Origin: Alphaproteobacteria bacterium UBA6324
Lineage (GTDB): Bacteria; Pseudomonadota; Alphaproteobacteria; CAAGCB01; CAG-977
Length of the DNA stretch: 52,371 bases
Direction of reading: 5' to 3'
Assembly: GCA_002439085.1 (NCBI GenBank)
Contig: DJSW01000004.1
Location: forward strand, 1 to 52,371
The translations under genes were made by a program, and so were the position numbers. Shown here piece after piece: positions 1-7,707 of this stretch. The notes under the pieces are model-generated. The model was not told where the DNA came from. It did not search any database and worked only from the letters and a program-made list of their open reading frames with translations. Within the stretch, counting starts at the first letter, position 1. Each line of letters starts with the position of its first letter.

Positions 1-6
1 TATAAT
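1..6 (+). promoter_or_regulatory. Candidate -10 element of the antisense RNA
   Basis: The first six bases are a perfect TATAAT. A rightward transcript would start near position 12-13, just before the shared hairpin. Any -35 element lies outside the window, and AT-rich DNA makes a chance match possible. Confidence 0.4.
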
Positions 7-22
7 TTTGTGCTTATACATC
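6..22 (+). repeat. Direct repeat copy A of the toxin-antitoxin module
   Basis: This 17-base segment recurs at 143-159 with 15 of 17 identities. Copy B covers the start codon of the small peptide on the other strand. Both differences are T here and C there. In an RNA duplex between the rightward transcript and the peptide mRNA they become G-U wobble pairs, so all 17 positions stay paired. That pattern favours selected RNA pairing over a chance repeat. Confidence 0.7.
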
Positions 23-70
23 AAAAAAGCCCCCAAAGATGAGTTGCAGTCATCAATGGGGGCTTAGTTT
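12..70 (+). ncRNA. Putative antitoxin antisense RNA (RNA II-like)
   Basis: A rightward transcript from the TATAAT at 1-6 would run about 60 nt and end at the hairpin at 28-64. It would carry the repeat complementary to the start-codon region of the peptide mRNA and share the terminator with it. This is the layout known for Fst/par loci, where RNA I (toxin) and RNA II (antitoxin) converge on one bidirectional terminator and pair through direct repeats. The repeat begins at 6, so the true 5' end could lie a few bases earlier. Transcription is inferred, not seen. Confidence 0.5.
22..70. terminator. Hairpin terminator shared by toxin mRNA and antisense RNA
   Basis: The 8-bp stem 28-35/57-64 (AGCCCCCA with TGGGGGCT) continues after two mismatches as a 5-bp stem, 38-42/50-54, with a 7-base loop. 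On the minus strand it is followed by a run of six T, a strong intrinsic terminator for the peptide mRNA. On the plus strand the tail TTAGTTTT is weaker but usable. Confidence 0.75.
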
Positions 71-77
71 TCACCTA

Positions 78-158
78 CTACATAGCTTCTTTGATGAAGC
101 TAAGCCAGATAAGTATAGCTAACAAAATCAGTGTTAGCGCTCTTTCGTGCCTATACAT
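78..158 (-). CDS. 26-residue hydrophobic peptide, type I toxin-like
   Basis: The peptide starts MYRHERALTLILLAILIWLS and ends FIKEAM. It has a charged N-terminus, one hydrophobic helix of about 15 residues (8-22) and a short polar tail. A strong Shine-Dalgarno AGGGAG (165-170) lies 6 nt before the ATG, two TAG stops are in tandem, and the intrinsic terminator follows directly. Size and charge pattern resemble Fst/Ldr-type membrane toxins, but I recognise no specific family. The repeat copy over its start codon makes antisense control of translation likely. It could instead be a harmless small membrane protein. Confidence 0.6.
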   Translation of the reverse strand: MYRHERALTLILLAILIWLSFIKEAM

Positions 159-159
159 C
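143..159 (+). repeat. Direct repeat copy B, over the peptide start codon
   Basis: This copy matches 6-22 at 15 of 17 positions. Read on the minus strand it spans the base before the ATG and codons 1 to 5 of the small peptide, where an antisense RNA would block ribosome entry. Confidence 0.7.
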
Positions 160-209
160 TTTTTCTCCCTATTAAAGGTTAGAAAAAAGTATCGGAACAA
201 AAGCCCGAT

Positions 210-230
210 TGTCGGGACAATGTCCCGACA
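210..230. repeat. 21-bp perfect palindrome upstream of the small peptide gene
   Basis: TGTCGGGACA and TGTCCCGACA are separated by one base. It lies 40 bp upstream of the peptide's ribosome binding site. It may be a protein-binding operator, or a 5' hairpin in the peptide mRNA of the kind that stabilises type I toxin transcripts. The sequence does not decide between these. Confidence 0.6.
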
Positions 231-300
231 CCGACAACAGTTCTATAAAAAGAACCGCTGAAACGCAACGACTTTATCTTTCTCATCAAACCAAAGGGCT

Positions 301-521
301 CTAATTGGATTGGACGCGCTCGCCGTCATCGACTTGACGGGAGGGTACGAGGCTGTTTGCGTCAAAACCTTTCACGCCGCGGGGGCAAAGTCCATCGCGC
401 GGCAACGAAATCAAGGTCGATTTTGAACTGAACCGGCGCGGCGTCGCCTCCGGTCAGTCCGTCGTTTTGTACGCGGGCAATCTGGTCCGCGGCCGTCGGC
501 ATCATCAAATCCGTATTCTGA
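301..521 (+). pseudogene. mnmA: Decayed 3' end of mnmA (tRNA 2-thiouridylase)
   Basis: Three reading-frame pieces in order resemble the C-terminal barrel of MnmA. The first (from 301) reads LIGLDALAVI and GGYEAVCVK, the second reads RGVASGQSVVLYAGNLV (family: APGQ.VVFY.G..V), and the last reads GIIKSVF before a TGA at 519-521, like the family's GGGII ending. The pieces lie in different frames, so at least two frameshifts are needed, and nothing upstream encodes the catalytic domain. An intact copy is expected elsewhere, since MnmA is normally important. It fills the gene-free stretch left of 638. The call rests on motif recall only. Confidence 0.45.
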
Positions 522-637
522 AATCGAATGCGTCAAAATCTGTCGCACTTTAATCAGGAAGCGCGAAAAAGCGTTGCCTTTTTCCGTTTCCGGCGCGATC
601 CTTGATTTAAACAGGACTTATATCAAGGAGAACGCCT

Positions 638-1273
638 ATGACCGAATCGCCCGACGCTTTGGAAAAAGAGCTTTTGAAAGAAAAAGCTCTTCGTGAAGCA
701 ATCGCCTCCATGCGCGCCAACCGCGATAAAAAGCCCGCGAAAAAGGCTTTATATGCCAAAAAAGTTCTGACGCGGTCGTCCGGATTTTGGCTTTTTTTGT
801 TTTTCGTCTATTTGTTTTACTCCGTCGTCGGAACGATAGCGTTTTTCATCAATCATTTTGATAAACGCGACGCGTGGCAGATCGTCATGGCGTATTTCAT
901 CGCTTTCCTTTTATTAAAAAGATATCTGCGTCCCTGCGTCAATACCGTTTCCTGTTCCAAAGACGAAGAGGGCGCCTATTTTGTCGGATACTGGGACGAT
1001 ACACCGATTGAGCCTTCGCAGCCCGTCGAAAAACCAGATTTTTTTGACAAGCTTGTGTTTTACGAAGGCTGCCTGATATTTGGAGGAGTGTTTTTATGCG
1101 CCATATACACCAGCATCGTTAACGTTGAACGCGTGATTGAATTTCTGGCAACCTTGCCTATGTTCGGATCAATATTGTATATTGGCTTTCTCATATCTTT
1201 CGCCGGATCGGGCGGTGCATCGGACTCTTTGGGGGCGCAAGCCGAGTTGCGCGATTTCAACAACAGGGATTAA
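638..1273 (+). CDS. Integral membrane protein of unknown function, 211 aa
   Basis: I recognise no family. The protein has a charged, Lys/Glu-rich N-terminal segment (1-45), a hydrophobic pair at about 50-95, a soluble acidic stretch at 100-140 and another pair of membrane helices at about 142-190. That suggests four transmembrane segments with both ends on the same side. The start is supported by AAGGAG about 8 nt upstream. It sits alone between a decayed mnmA fragment and two tiny genes, so context gives no function. Base use is somewhat AT-richer than in the housekeeping genes to the right, consistent with an accessory gene. Confidence 0.7.
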   Translation: MTESPDALEKELLKEKALREAIASMRANRDKKPAKKALYAKKVLTRSSGFWLFLFFVYLFYSVVGTIAFFINHFDKRDAWQIVMAYFIAFLLLKRYLRPCVNTVSCSKDEEGAYFVGYWDDTPIEPSQPVEKPDFFDKLVFYEGCLIFGGVFLCAIYTSIVNVERVIEFLATLPMFGSILYIGFLISFAGSGGASDSLGAQAELRDFNNRD

Positions 1274-1373
1274 CCGGAAATTTCCGGTAAAACTTCCCTC
1301 TTTTCGGCAATACGACATATTTTGCCGCACTCGGGTGCTATTCCTACCCATGAAAAACACAGGGGACGAAATC

Positions 1374-1529
1374 ATGCCGGACTTATTTGAAAAACGCAAA
1401 AGAATGGAATATCTGCTCAACACGCTGAGCGACAAGAGGAATATTTATCCGCCCACGTTCAAAATTCCCGAAACGAAAAGCGGCGGCAACGATTTCACGT
1501 TCAGAAATCACCGTTTCGAAAAAAAATGA
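1374..1529 (+). CDS. Small charged protein, 51 aa
   Basis: The protein begins MPDLFEKRKRMEYLLNTLSD and ends with basic and polar residues. It has no hydrophobic segment. The ATG at 1374 is chosen over an in-frame ATG at 1350 because AGGGGA (1361-1366) is well spaced for it. The stop overlaps the next start (ATGA at 1526-1529), so the two small genes are probably translationally coupled. No family is recognised. Confidence 0.45.
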   Translation: MPDLFEKRKRMEYLLNTLSDKRNIYPPTFKIPETKSGGNDFTFRNHRFEKK

Positions 1530-1732
1530 AATATCCGCCGCAGTCGTCGGCTACGCGCAACAAAGTCCGTTCCGCGCGCCGGCGCGTCCTCGATCCGTTT
1601 GAACGCAACCTGATTTTCGTTCAGCAATTGCTGGGCTTGTCCAACGCGGAAAAAGAATTATTGCTAAAACCAGTACTGGATTTTTTCTGTTGTCAGGAAG
1701 AACGGAAAGAATTAGACAATGGTTACGAGTGA
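1526..1732 (+). CDS. Small protein, 68 aa, coupled to the gene before it
   Basis: It has a basic N-terminus (1-25, many Arg/Lys), then an amphipathic helical region with LLGLSNAEKELLLKPVLDFF. It starts inside the stop of the 51-aa gene, which acts as its translational lead-in; it has no clear ribosome binding site of its own. Function is unknown. The Arg-rich start could bind nucleic acid, but that is a guess. Confidence 0.4.
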   Translation: MKYPPQSSATRNKVRSARRRVLDPFERNLIFVQQLLGLSNAEKELLLKPVLDFFCCQEERKELDNGYE

Positions 1733-1780
1733 AAAAAACGTGTTTGAATCTGCTCACCCTCTATGTCGGCGAAGCGGAAA

Positions 1781-2521
1781 TCAACCGGCGTAATCGGCGT
1801 AAATCAGAAATTCGATATTGCCCTCGGGGCCTTTGATCGGGCTTTGGCAAATCCCTTTGACCGTCCACCCCGCCAGCCTGCCAACCCATTCGCGCACGCG
1901 GGCGCACACCGCGCGGTGCAGCTCCGGATCGCGCACGACGCCGTTTTCGCCGACCTGCCCGCGTTCCACCTCGAATTGCGGTTTGATCAACGCGATCAGG
2001 TGCGCCCCCGATTTTTTCGCAAATCCCAACGCCGCCGGCAGCACGTTTTCCAACCGGATGAAACTGGCGTCGCAAACGATCAGATCGACCGGTTCCGGAA
2101 TATGGTCGGCGGTCAAATGCCGCGCGTTCGTGCGTTCCAGCAAAACGACCCGCGGATCGACCCGCAGTTTCTGCGCGAACTGGCCGTATCCGACATCGAC
2201 GGCATAGACTTTCGCCGCCCCGCGCGCCAGCAAAACGTCCGTAAACCCGCCCGTCGAACATCCGACATCAATGCAAACGAATCCGGTCGGGTCAATGCCC
2301 GATTCGTCCAATCCCTTGACCAGCTTCAACCCGCCGCGCGACACCCACGGGAACGGCTTTCCCTTGACCGTCAAAACGGTGTCGGGTTTCAGCATATCGC
2401 CCGCGTGGTCGATCCGCTTCGTCCCCGCCAGAACCGATCCGGCCATGATCAACGCCTGCGCTTTCGCCGCGTTTTCCGCCAACCCCTGTTCCACCAACAG
2501 GACATCCGCCCGTTTTTTCAT
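1781..2521 (-). CDS. tlyA: TlyA family rRNA 2'-O-methyltransferase / hemolysin A
   Basis: TlyA enzymes use SAM to methylate 2'-hydroxyls in rRNA. An N-terminal S4 RNA-binding domain (about 3-60) is followed by an FtsJ/RrmJ-type Rossmann fold with the SAM motif IDVGCSTGGFTD (84-95). Candidate catalytic residues are K66 in SRGGLK, D151 in DASFI and K180 in LIKPQFE. The length of 246 aa is normal. It begins 3 nt after dxs ends, the last gene of the xseB-ispA-dxs-tlyA run seen in many alphaproteobacteria. The hemolysin name is historical; rRNA methylation is the likelier role. Confidence 0.93.
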   Translation of the reverse strand: MKKRADVLLVEQGLAENAAKAQALIMAGSVLAGTKRIDHAGDMLKPDTVLTVKGKPFPWVSRGGLKLVKGLDESGIDPTGFVCIDVGCSTGGFTDVLLARGAAKVYAVDVGYGQFAQKLRVDPRVVLLERTNARHLTADHIPEPVDLIVCDASFIRLENVLPAALGFAKKSGAHLIALIKPQFEVERGQVGENGVVRDPELHRAVCARVREWVGRLAGWTVKGICQSPIKGPEGNIEFLIYADYAG

Positions 2522-2524
2522 CGC

Positions 2525-4453
2525 TTATTTCACCATGGCGGCGACGGCGTCCGCAATCGCCCGCGCGTTCAATCCGGCCAATTCGTACTGGCGTTCCATC
2601 CCCGCCTGTTCGATAAAAGCGTCCGGCATAGTCAAAAAACGCACTTTCGTTTTTTCCAGCAGCCCGTTGTTCGCCAGCCACGTCATCACCGACGCGCCGA
2701 AACCGCCCTGCACGCCCTCTTCGACGACGGCCAGAGCCTGATGCCCCTCGACCAGCTCGCGCAGCAGATCCGTATCGAACGGTTTGGCGAAACGCGCGTC
2801 GGCGACGGTGGCGGAAACGCCCTCCAACGCCAACATATCCGCCGCGTTCAAACACGCGTCCAGCCGCGTCCCCAAACTGAGGATCGCCGCGCGATTGCCT
2901 TCGCGCACGATGCGCCCGCGCCCGATTTCCAGCGGATCGTAGCAATCCGGCATATCGGGCAGCACGCCCGCCCCGCGCGGATAACGCACGGCGGACGGCG
3001 CGTCGTCGATTTGCGCCATGGTCGCCAACATCCGCTGCAGCTCCGCCTGATCCGACGGCGCCATGACGATCATGTTCGGAATCGGACACAGCATCGCCAA
3101 ATCGAACGCGCCGTGATGCGTCGCGCCGTCTTCGCCGACGAATCCCGCCCTGTCGATCGCGAACCGCACGGGCAGTTTTTGCAAAGCGACATCGTGCAAC
3201 ACCTGATCATAGGCGCGCTGTAAAAAGCTGGAATACAGCGCGACAAAGGGCTTGATCCCCTCGCACGCCAACCCCGCCGCGAACGTCACGGCGTGCTGTT
3301 CCGCGATGCCCACGTCGAAAAACCGGTCGGGGAATTTTTCCGCGAACGCGTCCAGCCCCGTTCCCGTCGGCATCGCCGCCGTGATCGCCGCGATTTTCTT
3401 GTCCCTTTCGGCCAACGTCACGATCGTGTCGGAAAACACCTGCGTAAAGGTCGGGCGCGTGCATTTTTTCGGCTGGAATTCGCCGGTTTCAATGTCGAAA
3501 CCGGTCACGCCGTGGTATTTCGACGGCCATTTTTCGGCGGGTTCGTACCCTTTGCCCTTGTGCGTCACGACGTGCACCAAAATCGGATAGTCCTCTTTGG
3601 CGTCGCGGATGTTCGTCAAAATCGGAATCAGCTGATCGAAACTGTGACCGTCGATCGGCCCGACGTAATAGAATCCCATTTCCTCGAACAGCGTGCCGCC
3701 GGTCACGAACCCTTTGGCGTGGCGTTCGGCTTTCAGCGCGGTTTCCTTGACAAACTGCGGCAAGCGCGACGCCATATCCAGCGCGACCTGACGCAAAGTC
3801 ATATAGGGTTTCGACGAAATTAAATGCGACAAATGGTGGCTCAACGCCCCGACCGGCCGCGCGATCGACATGTCGTTGTCGTTCAAAACCACGACCAGCC
3901 GCGAATTTTTCGACCCCGCGTTGTTCAACGCCTCAAACGCCATGCCCGCGCTCATCGACCCGTCGCCGATCACACTGATGACGTTGTTTTTGCGGTACAG
4001 CATATCGCGCGCCGCGGCCATACCGACCGCCGCCGATATGGACGTGGAGCTGTGCCCCGCTCCGAACGGGTCGTATTCGCTTTCCGACCGTTTCGTGAAA
4101 CCGGACAGCCCGCCCGCCTGACGCAATCCGGCGAACCGGTCTTTGCGCCCCGTCAGCAGTTTGTGGGCGTAGCATTGATGCCCGACATCCCAGATCAGGC
4201 GGTCTTCGGGCGTGTTGAAAACGTAATGCAGCGCGATCGTCAGTTCGACGACCCCCAGACTGGCGCCCAGATGACCGCCCGTGTTCGACACGACGTGAAT
4301 GATTTCCTGACGGATCTCCTCCGCCAGATAGGGCAGATCCTCCAACGGCAGGGCGCGCAGGTCGGCCGGCGTTTTAATCGCGTCCAACAGCGGGAAGTCA
4401 ACCTTTTTTTTGGGCTGTTCCGCCGCCGTTTCCGGCGTTTTTTCCGCGTTCAT
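2525..4453 (-). CDS. dxs: 1-deoxy-D-xylulose-5-phosphate synthase
   Basis: Condenses pyruvate and glyceraldehyde 3-phosphate into DXP, the entry step of the MEP isoprenoid pathway, using thiamine diphosphate. Length is 642 aa, with an N-terminal extension of about 17 residues over the E. coli form. Visible motifs are H61 in GGHLGASLG, the ThDP site GDGSMSAG (163-170) with NDNDMS (191-196), and DVGIAEQHAVTFAAG near 380-395 with the catalytic Glu. Its ATG overlaps the ispA stop (ATGA), so the two are coupled. ispG, a later MEP enzyme, lies 17 kb away in this window. Confidence 0.98.
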   Translation of the reverse strand: MNAEKTPETAAEQPKKKVDFPLLDAIKTPADLRALPLEDLPYLAEEIRQEIIHVVSNTGGHLGASLGVVELTIALHYVFNTPEDRLIWDVGHQCYAHKLLTGRKDRFAGLRQAGGLSGFTKRSESEYDPFGAGHSSTSISAAVGMAAARDMLYRKNNVISVIGDGSMSAGMAFEALNNAGSKNSRLVVVLNDNDMSIARPVGALSHHLSHLISSKPYMTLRQVALDMASRLPQFVKETALKAERHAKGFVTGGTLFEEMGFYYVGPIDGHSFDQLIPILTNIRDAKEDYPILVHVVTHKGKGYEPAEKWPSKYHGVTGFDIETGEFQPKKCTRPTFTQVFSDTIVTLAERDKKIAAITAAMPTGTGLDAFAEKFPDRFFDVGIAEQHAVTFAAGLACEGIKPFVALYSSFLQRAYDQVLHDVALQKLPVRFAIDRAGFVGEDGATHHGAFDLAMLCPIPNMIVMAPSDQAELQRMLATMAQIDDAPSAVRYPRGAGVLPDMPDCYDPLEIGRGRIVREGNRAAILSLGTRLDACLNAADMLALEGVSATVADARFAKPFDTDLLRELVEGHQALAVVEEGVQGGFGASVMTWLANNGLLEKTKVRFLTMPDAFIEQAGMERQYELAGLNARAIADAVAAMVK

Positions 4454-5340
4454 GAACGGCGTTCCACAATGTAGCGCGCCAATTCGCGCAGCAGGTCGGC
4501 CTTTTCATCGAAACATTCCAAAGACGCGATCGCCTGATACGACAGCGCGTCGGCCTGTTCCTTGGCCTTGTCCAATCCCAGCAGGGAAATGAACGTCGCC
4601 TTGTGCGCGTCCAAATCCTTGCGCACGGCCTTGCCCATCGAATCGGCGTCGCCTTCGACATCCAGAATGTCGTCGGCGATTTGGAACGCCAAACCGATGT
4701 CGCGGGCGTAATCCTTCAGCACCTGCCGGTTTTCGTACGTCGCCTTGCCCATGATCGCGCCGGCTTCGCACGCAAAGGAAAACAGGCGTCCCGTTTTCAT
4801 CTGCTGCAACCGGATGATCCCCGGCATATCCATGTCGTCCATATGTTCGGCCAAAATGTCCAGCATCTGCCCGCCGATCATGCCGTTCATGCCGGCGGCC
4901 TTGGACAATTCCGCGATCAGCTGGCAACGCACGGCCGGTTCCAACAGCGTTTCGTCCGCGGCGATAACGCCGAACGCGCGCGTCAACAACCCGTCACCGG
5001 CCAGAATGGCGGTCGCTTCGTCGAATTTTTTATGACAGGTCGGCTGGCCGCGGCGCATATCATCGTTGTCCATCGCGGGCAGATCGTCGTGGATCAGGGA
5101 ATAGCAGTGCACCATTTCCAACGCGACGGCGACGCGCAAAGCCTTGCTTTTTTCCACGCCGAACAACCCCGCGCTCTGCATCACCAAAAACGGACGCAGG
5201 CATTTCCCGCCCGCCAAAACGGAATAGCGCATCGCTTCAATCACGCGGCGTTCCGGCGTGTTCGGCACGGGCAACAACCGATCCAGTTCGGCGGCGACTT
5301 CGACAGCGGTTTCTTTGATGGCGGCGGATAAATTAGACAT
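4450..5340 (-). CDS. ispA: Farnesyl/geranyl diphosphate synthase (polyprenyl synthetase)
   Basis: Head-to-tail prenyl elongation of DMAPP/GPP with IPP to C15 diphosphate, feeding undecaprenyl and quinone chains. All hallmarks are present: GGK at 44-46, the first Asp-rich motif DDLPAMDNDD (85-94) and the second, DDILD (223-227). Length of 296 aa is typical of IspA. It lies between xseB and dxs, separated from xseB by 3 nt and overlapping dxs by 4, so all are one transcript. Product chain length (C15 or C20) cannot be proven from sequence alone. Confidence 0.95.
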   Translation of the reverse strand: MSNLSAAIKETAVEVAAELDRLLPVPNTPERRVIEAMRYSVLAGGKCLRPFLVMQSAGLFGVEKSKALRVAVALEMVHCYSLIHDDLPAMDNDDMRRGQPTCHKKFDEATAILAGDGLLTRAFGVIAADETLLEPAVRCQLIAELSKAAGMNGMIGGQMLDILAEHMDDMDMPGIIRLQQMKTGRLFSFACEAGAIMGKATYENRQVLKDYARDIGLAFQIADDILDVEGDADSMGKAVRKDLDAHKATFISLLGLDKAKEQADALSYQAIASLECFDEKADLLRELARYIVERRS

Positions 5341-5343
5341 ATT

Positions 5344-5598
5344 TCACTCCATTGAAACGGGGGTTAAACCGACGGCTTCCCCGTTTAAAGAAGCCGTGAC
5401 CTGATCTATTTTGGAACGCGCGGCGGACAGCTTGGCTTCGCAATGGCGGCGCAACAACATGCCGCGTTCGTAAAAAACGATCGCCTCGTCCAATCCGGTT
5501 TTGCCTGTTTCCAGCTGGCGGACGATATCCTCCAACGCGGACAAAGCCTCTTCAAAGCTCATTTTTTCGATTGCCGCCGGTGTAAATTTTTCGTCCAT
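5344..5598 (-). CDS. xseB: Exodeoxyribonuclease VII small subunit
   Basis: XseB assembles in many copies on XseA to form the single-strand-specific exonuclease VII. The 84-aa protein is all helical, with the family signature MSFEEALSALEDIVRQLETG and the following LDEAIVFYERGM. It heads the xseB-ispA-dxs-tlyA operon; xseA is not in this window. Confidence 0.93.
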   Translation of the reverse strand: MDEKFTPAAIEKMSFEEALSALEDIVRQLETGKTGLDEAIVFYERGMLLRRHCEAKLSAARSKIDQVTASLNGEAVGLTPVSME

Positions 5599-5666
5599 GA
5601 CCGTTTCCCGTTCCTAAAACAATTTGTTCCGATTGTAAGCGTTAATCCGAATAGGTCAAAGACTTT

Positions 5667-6698
5667 TTACATTCCGGCCGCCGATTTTTCGCGCCCTTTG
5701 AGGGCGGCGTCGAAAACGTCTTGCGGTTTGACGCCCTTTTTCCACAAACGCCGCTGTTTATACAGCTCTTGCCACATGGTTTTGGAATCCTCCCAACGTT
5801 TGTGAACCCACAGCCATTGCGTCGGATCGTCGCGGATCCACCGTTCCAAAACCAGATTGGCCTGTTCCATGAAACGGCGCGTGTCCGCGGCCGTGTCGCC
5901 CGTTTTTTCGATTTCCAGCGGTTCTTCGACGGTCAGGCGGAAATGCGCCCCGTTCAGCCTTTGCGACCGGATCGGCACGGCCGGATAACCGTATTTCAGC
6001 ACCAAAGCGGCCACAGACGGCGCCGTCATGACGGGATAGCCGAAAAAGGGCACTTCGACCCCGTCGTTCATTTTCTGGTCGATCAGCAGGGCGAAATGCC
6101 CGCCGTGCCGCATCAATTCGACGATCTTGCGAAATCCCGCCATCCCTTTCGGCACCAGAACGCCGGGGATTTTCTGGCGGAAAAAGCGGAACAGCCATTC
6201 GACATAAGGGTTGTTAGCCGAACGGTAAATGCGGTTCAACGGCATCCCCAGCTTGTTTCCCACAATCGACCCGACCTCCCAATTTCCGATGTGGGCGGAA
6301 AACAGGATGCCCGCCTTGCCGTCGTCGCGCACGGCCTCCGCCCGTTCGTAATTGACGAATTCGATGCGGTCGTCGTATTTCACGGACAGCTGGCGCAAAT
6401 GCGGATATTCGACGAACGTGCGCACCAGATTGTCCCACATTCCGACAACGATCGCGTCGATTTCGGCGGGCGTTTTTTCGGGAAACGCTTTCATCAGGTT
6501 ATAGCGCGCCACCCACGACACGCGCAACTTCGGCCCGACGCGGCGGCCGATGAAACCGCCGAACGCGGACGCCCAATCCAGCGGCAGCAACCGGAAAAAC
6601 AGACAGAAAACGACCGCCCCGACCAGTTCCAGCGGATATCTGGTGCATAAAAAGAATGCCCGCTTCGCCCTGCGTTTGAACGACCTTTTTTTCCGCAC
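5667..6698 (-). CDS. lpxL: Lipid A biosynthesis lauroyl/myristoyl acyltransferase
   Basis: Adds a secondary acyl chain to Kdo-lipid IVA at the inner membrane. It has a basic N-terminus, a hydrophobic anchor at about 20-40 and the catalytic HX4E motif (H136 to E141, HIGNWE) of the LpxL/LpxM (HtrB/MsbB) family. Length is 343 aa. The start is GTG at 6698, with GGAG about 8 nt upstream; no ATG is near. It is the last gene of the DUF374-waaA-lpxK-lpxL operon, 12 nt after lpxK. Which acyl chain or position it uses cannot be told. Confidence 0.9.
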   Translation of the reverse strand: MRKKRSFKRRAKRAFFLCTRYPLELVGAVVFCLFFRLLPLDWASAFGGFIGRRVGPKLRVSWVARYNLMKAFPEKTPAEIDAIVVGMWDNLVRTFVEYPHLRQLSVKYDDRIEFVNYERAEAVRDDGKAGILFSAHIGNWEVGSIVGNKLGMPLNRIYRSANNPYVEWLFRFFRQKIPGVLVPKGMAGFRKIVELMRHGGHFALLIDQKMNDGVEVPFFGYPVMTAPSVAALVLKYGYPAVPIRSQRLNGAHFRLTVEEPLEIEKTGDTAADTRRFMEQANLVLERWIRDDPTQWLWVHKRWEDSKTMWQELYKQRRLWKKGVKPQDVFDAALKGREKSAAGM

Positions 6699-6710
6699 GC
6701 CGCCGCTCCG

Positions 6711-7700
6711 TCACTTTTTGCGGACGGCGGACAACAGCGCGCACATGGCGTCCGGTGTGTCCCAGACCATATAGGCTTCGACGATCTGCACCTGCGGTTT
6801 GAAACGCGGCGCGATCCGAACCCCGTCCTTGGCCGTCGTGACCAGAACGGCGTCCAGCTTGTCCGCCCGCGCGATCAAATCGGTCATATCCTCGTCCGTA
6901 TAGGGGTAGTGGTCGGAAAACGCCTGCGTTTCGACAACGTCGCACCCGTAATCGCGCAGCATGTCGAAAAACTTGTCCGGATAGCCGATGCCGGCGAAAG
7001 CGAACACTTTTTTGCCCGCCAGAAAAGCGATCTTTTTCACGTCCTGTTCAATGTGCGTTCCGACGAACGGCAGATAGGGGAAGTGTTTGTTGATCAAATC
7101 CTTGACCCCCGCCTTGTCCTTTCCGACGACGATAAAGGCGTCGGCGCGACGCAGACCGTCCTCCAACGGTTCGCGCAAAGGCCCCGCGGGGAACACTTTG
7201 CCGTTGCCGAATCCGTAACGGCCGTCGAACACGGCGAAAGACAGGTCTTTGACCGGCTGGGGATTTTGGAAACCGTCGTCCATGATGATCACGTCCGCGC
7301 CGATCCGTTCGGCCGTCTTTGCCCCGCGCGCGCGGTCGGCGTCAACGATCGTCGGGGCGACGCGCGCCAAAATCAACGCCTCGTCCCCCGTTTCCTTTGC
7401 CGTGTGCCTGTCCAGATCGACCAGAATGTTGCCCAGCCCGCCGCCGTAACCGCGGGTCAGAAACACGGGACGCATCCCGTTCATTTTGAAATATTCCGCG
7501 ACCGAAACGGCCAAAGGCGTTTTCCCCACGCCGCCCATCACCAGATTTCCGATGCAAACGACGGGAATTTTCGACCGGTAAGGTTTTGCCTTCTTCAACC
7601 GACGGCGCAACGCCCACGCGTACAAACGCCCCAGCGGCGACAGCATTCTTCCCAACAGCGTATTGTTTTTCTGCCAAAAGGCAGGCGATTTCAACGGCAT
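6711..7700 (-). CDS. lpxK: Tetraacyldisaccharide 4'-kinase
   Basis: Phosphorylates the 4' position of the tetraacyldisaccharide-1-phosphate to make lipid IVA. It has the N-terminal membrane-associated helix and the LpxK P-loop in GNLVMGGVGKTPLA (51-64), followed by TRGYGGG and the DDGFQNP segment typical of the family. At 329 aa it is normal size. It sits 7 nt downstream of waaA, in the usual alphaproteobacterial lipid A cluster. Confidence 0.96.
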   Translation of the reverse strand: MPLKSPAFWQKNNTLLGRMLSPLGRLYAWALRRRLKKAKPYRSKIPVVCIGNLVMGGVGKTPLAVSVAEYFKMNGMRPVFLTRGYGGGLGNILVDLDRHTAKETGDEALILARVAPTIVDADRARGAKTAERIGADVIIMDDGFQNPQPVKDLSFAVFDGRYGFGNGKVFPAGPLREPLEDGLRRADAFIVVGKDKAGVKDLINKHFPYLPFVGTHIEQDVKKIAFLAGKKVFAFAGIGYPDKFFDMLRDYGCDVVETQAFSDHYPYTDEDMTDLIARADKLDAVLVTTAKDGVRIAPRFKPQVQIVEAYMVWDTPDAMCALLSAVRKK

Positions 7701-7707
7701 GATCCCT

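Noticed and set aside
1763..3223. 486-codon open frame on the plus strand across tlyA and dxs
   Set aside because: It is antisense to two clearly recognised genes and its translation is Arg/Gln/His-rich without domains, as expected from the GC-biased codon use of the real genes.
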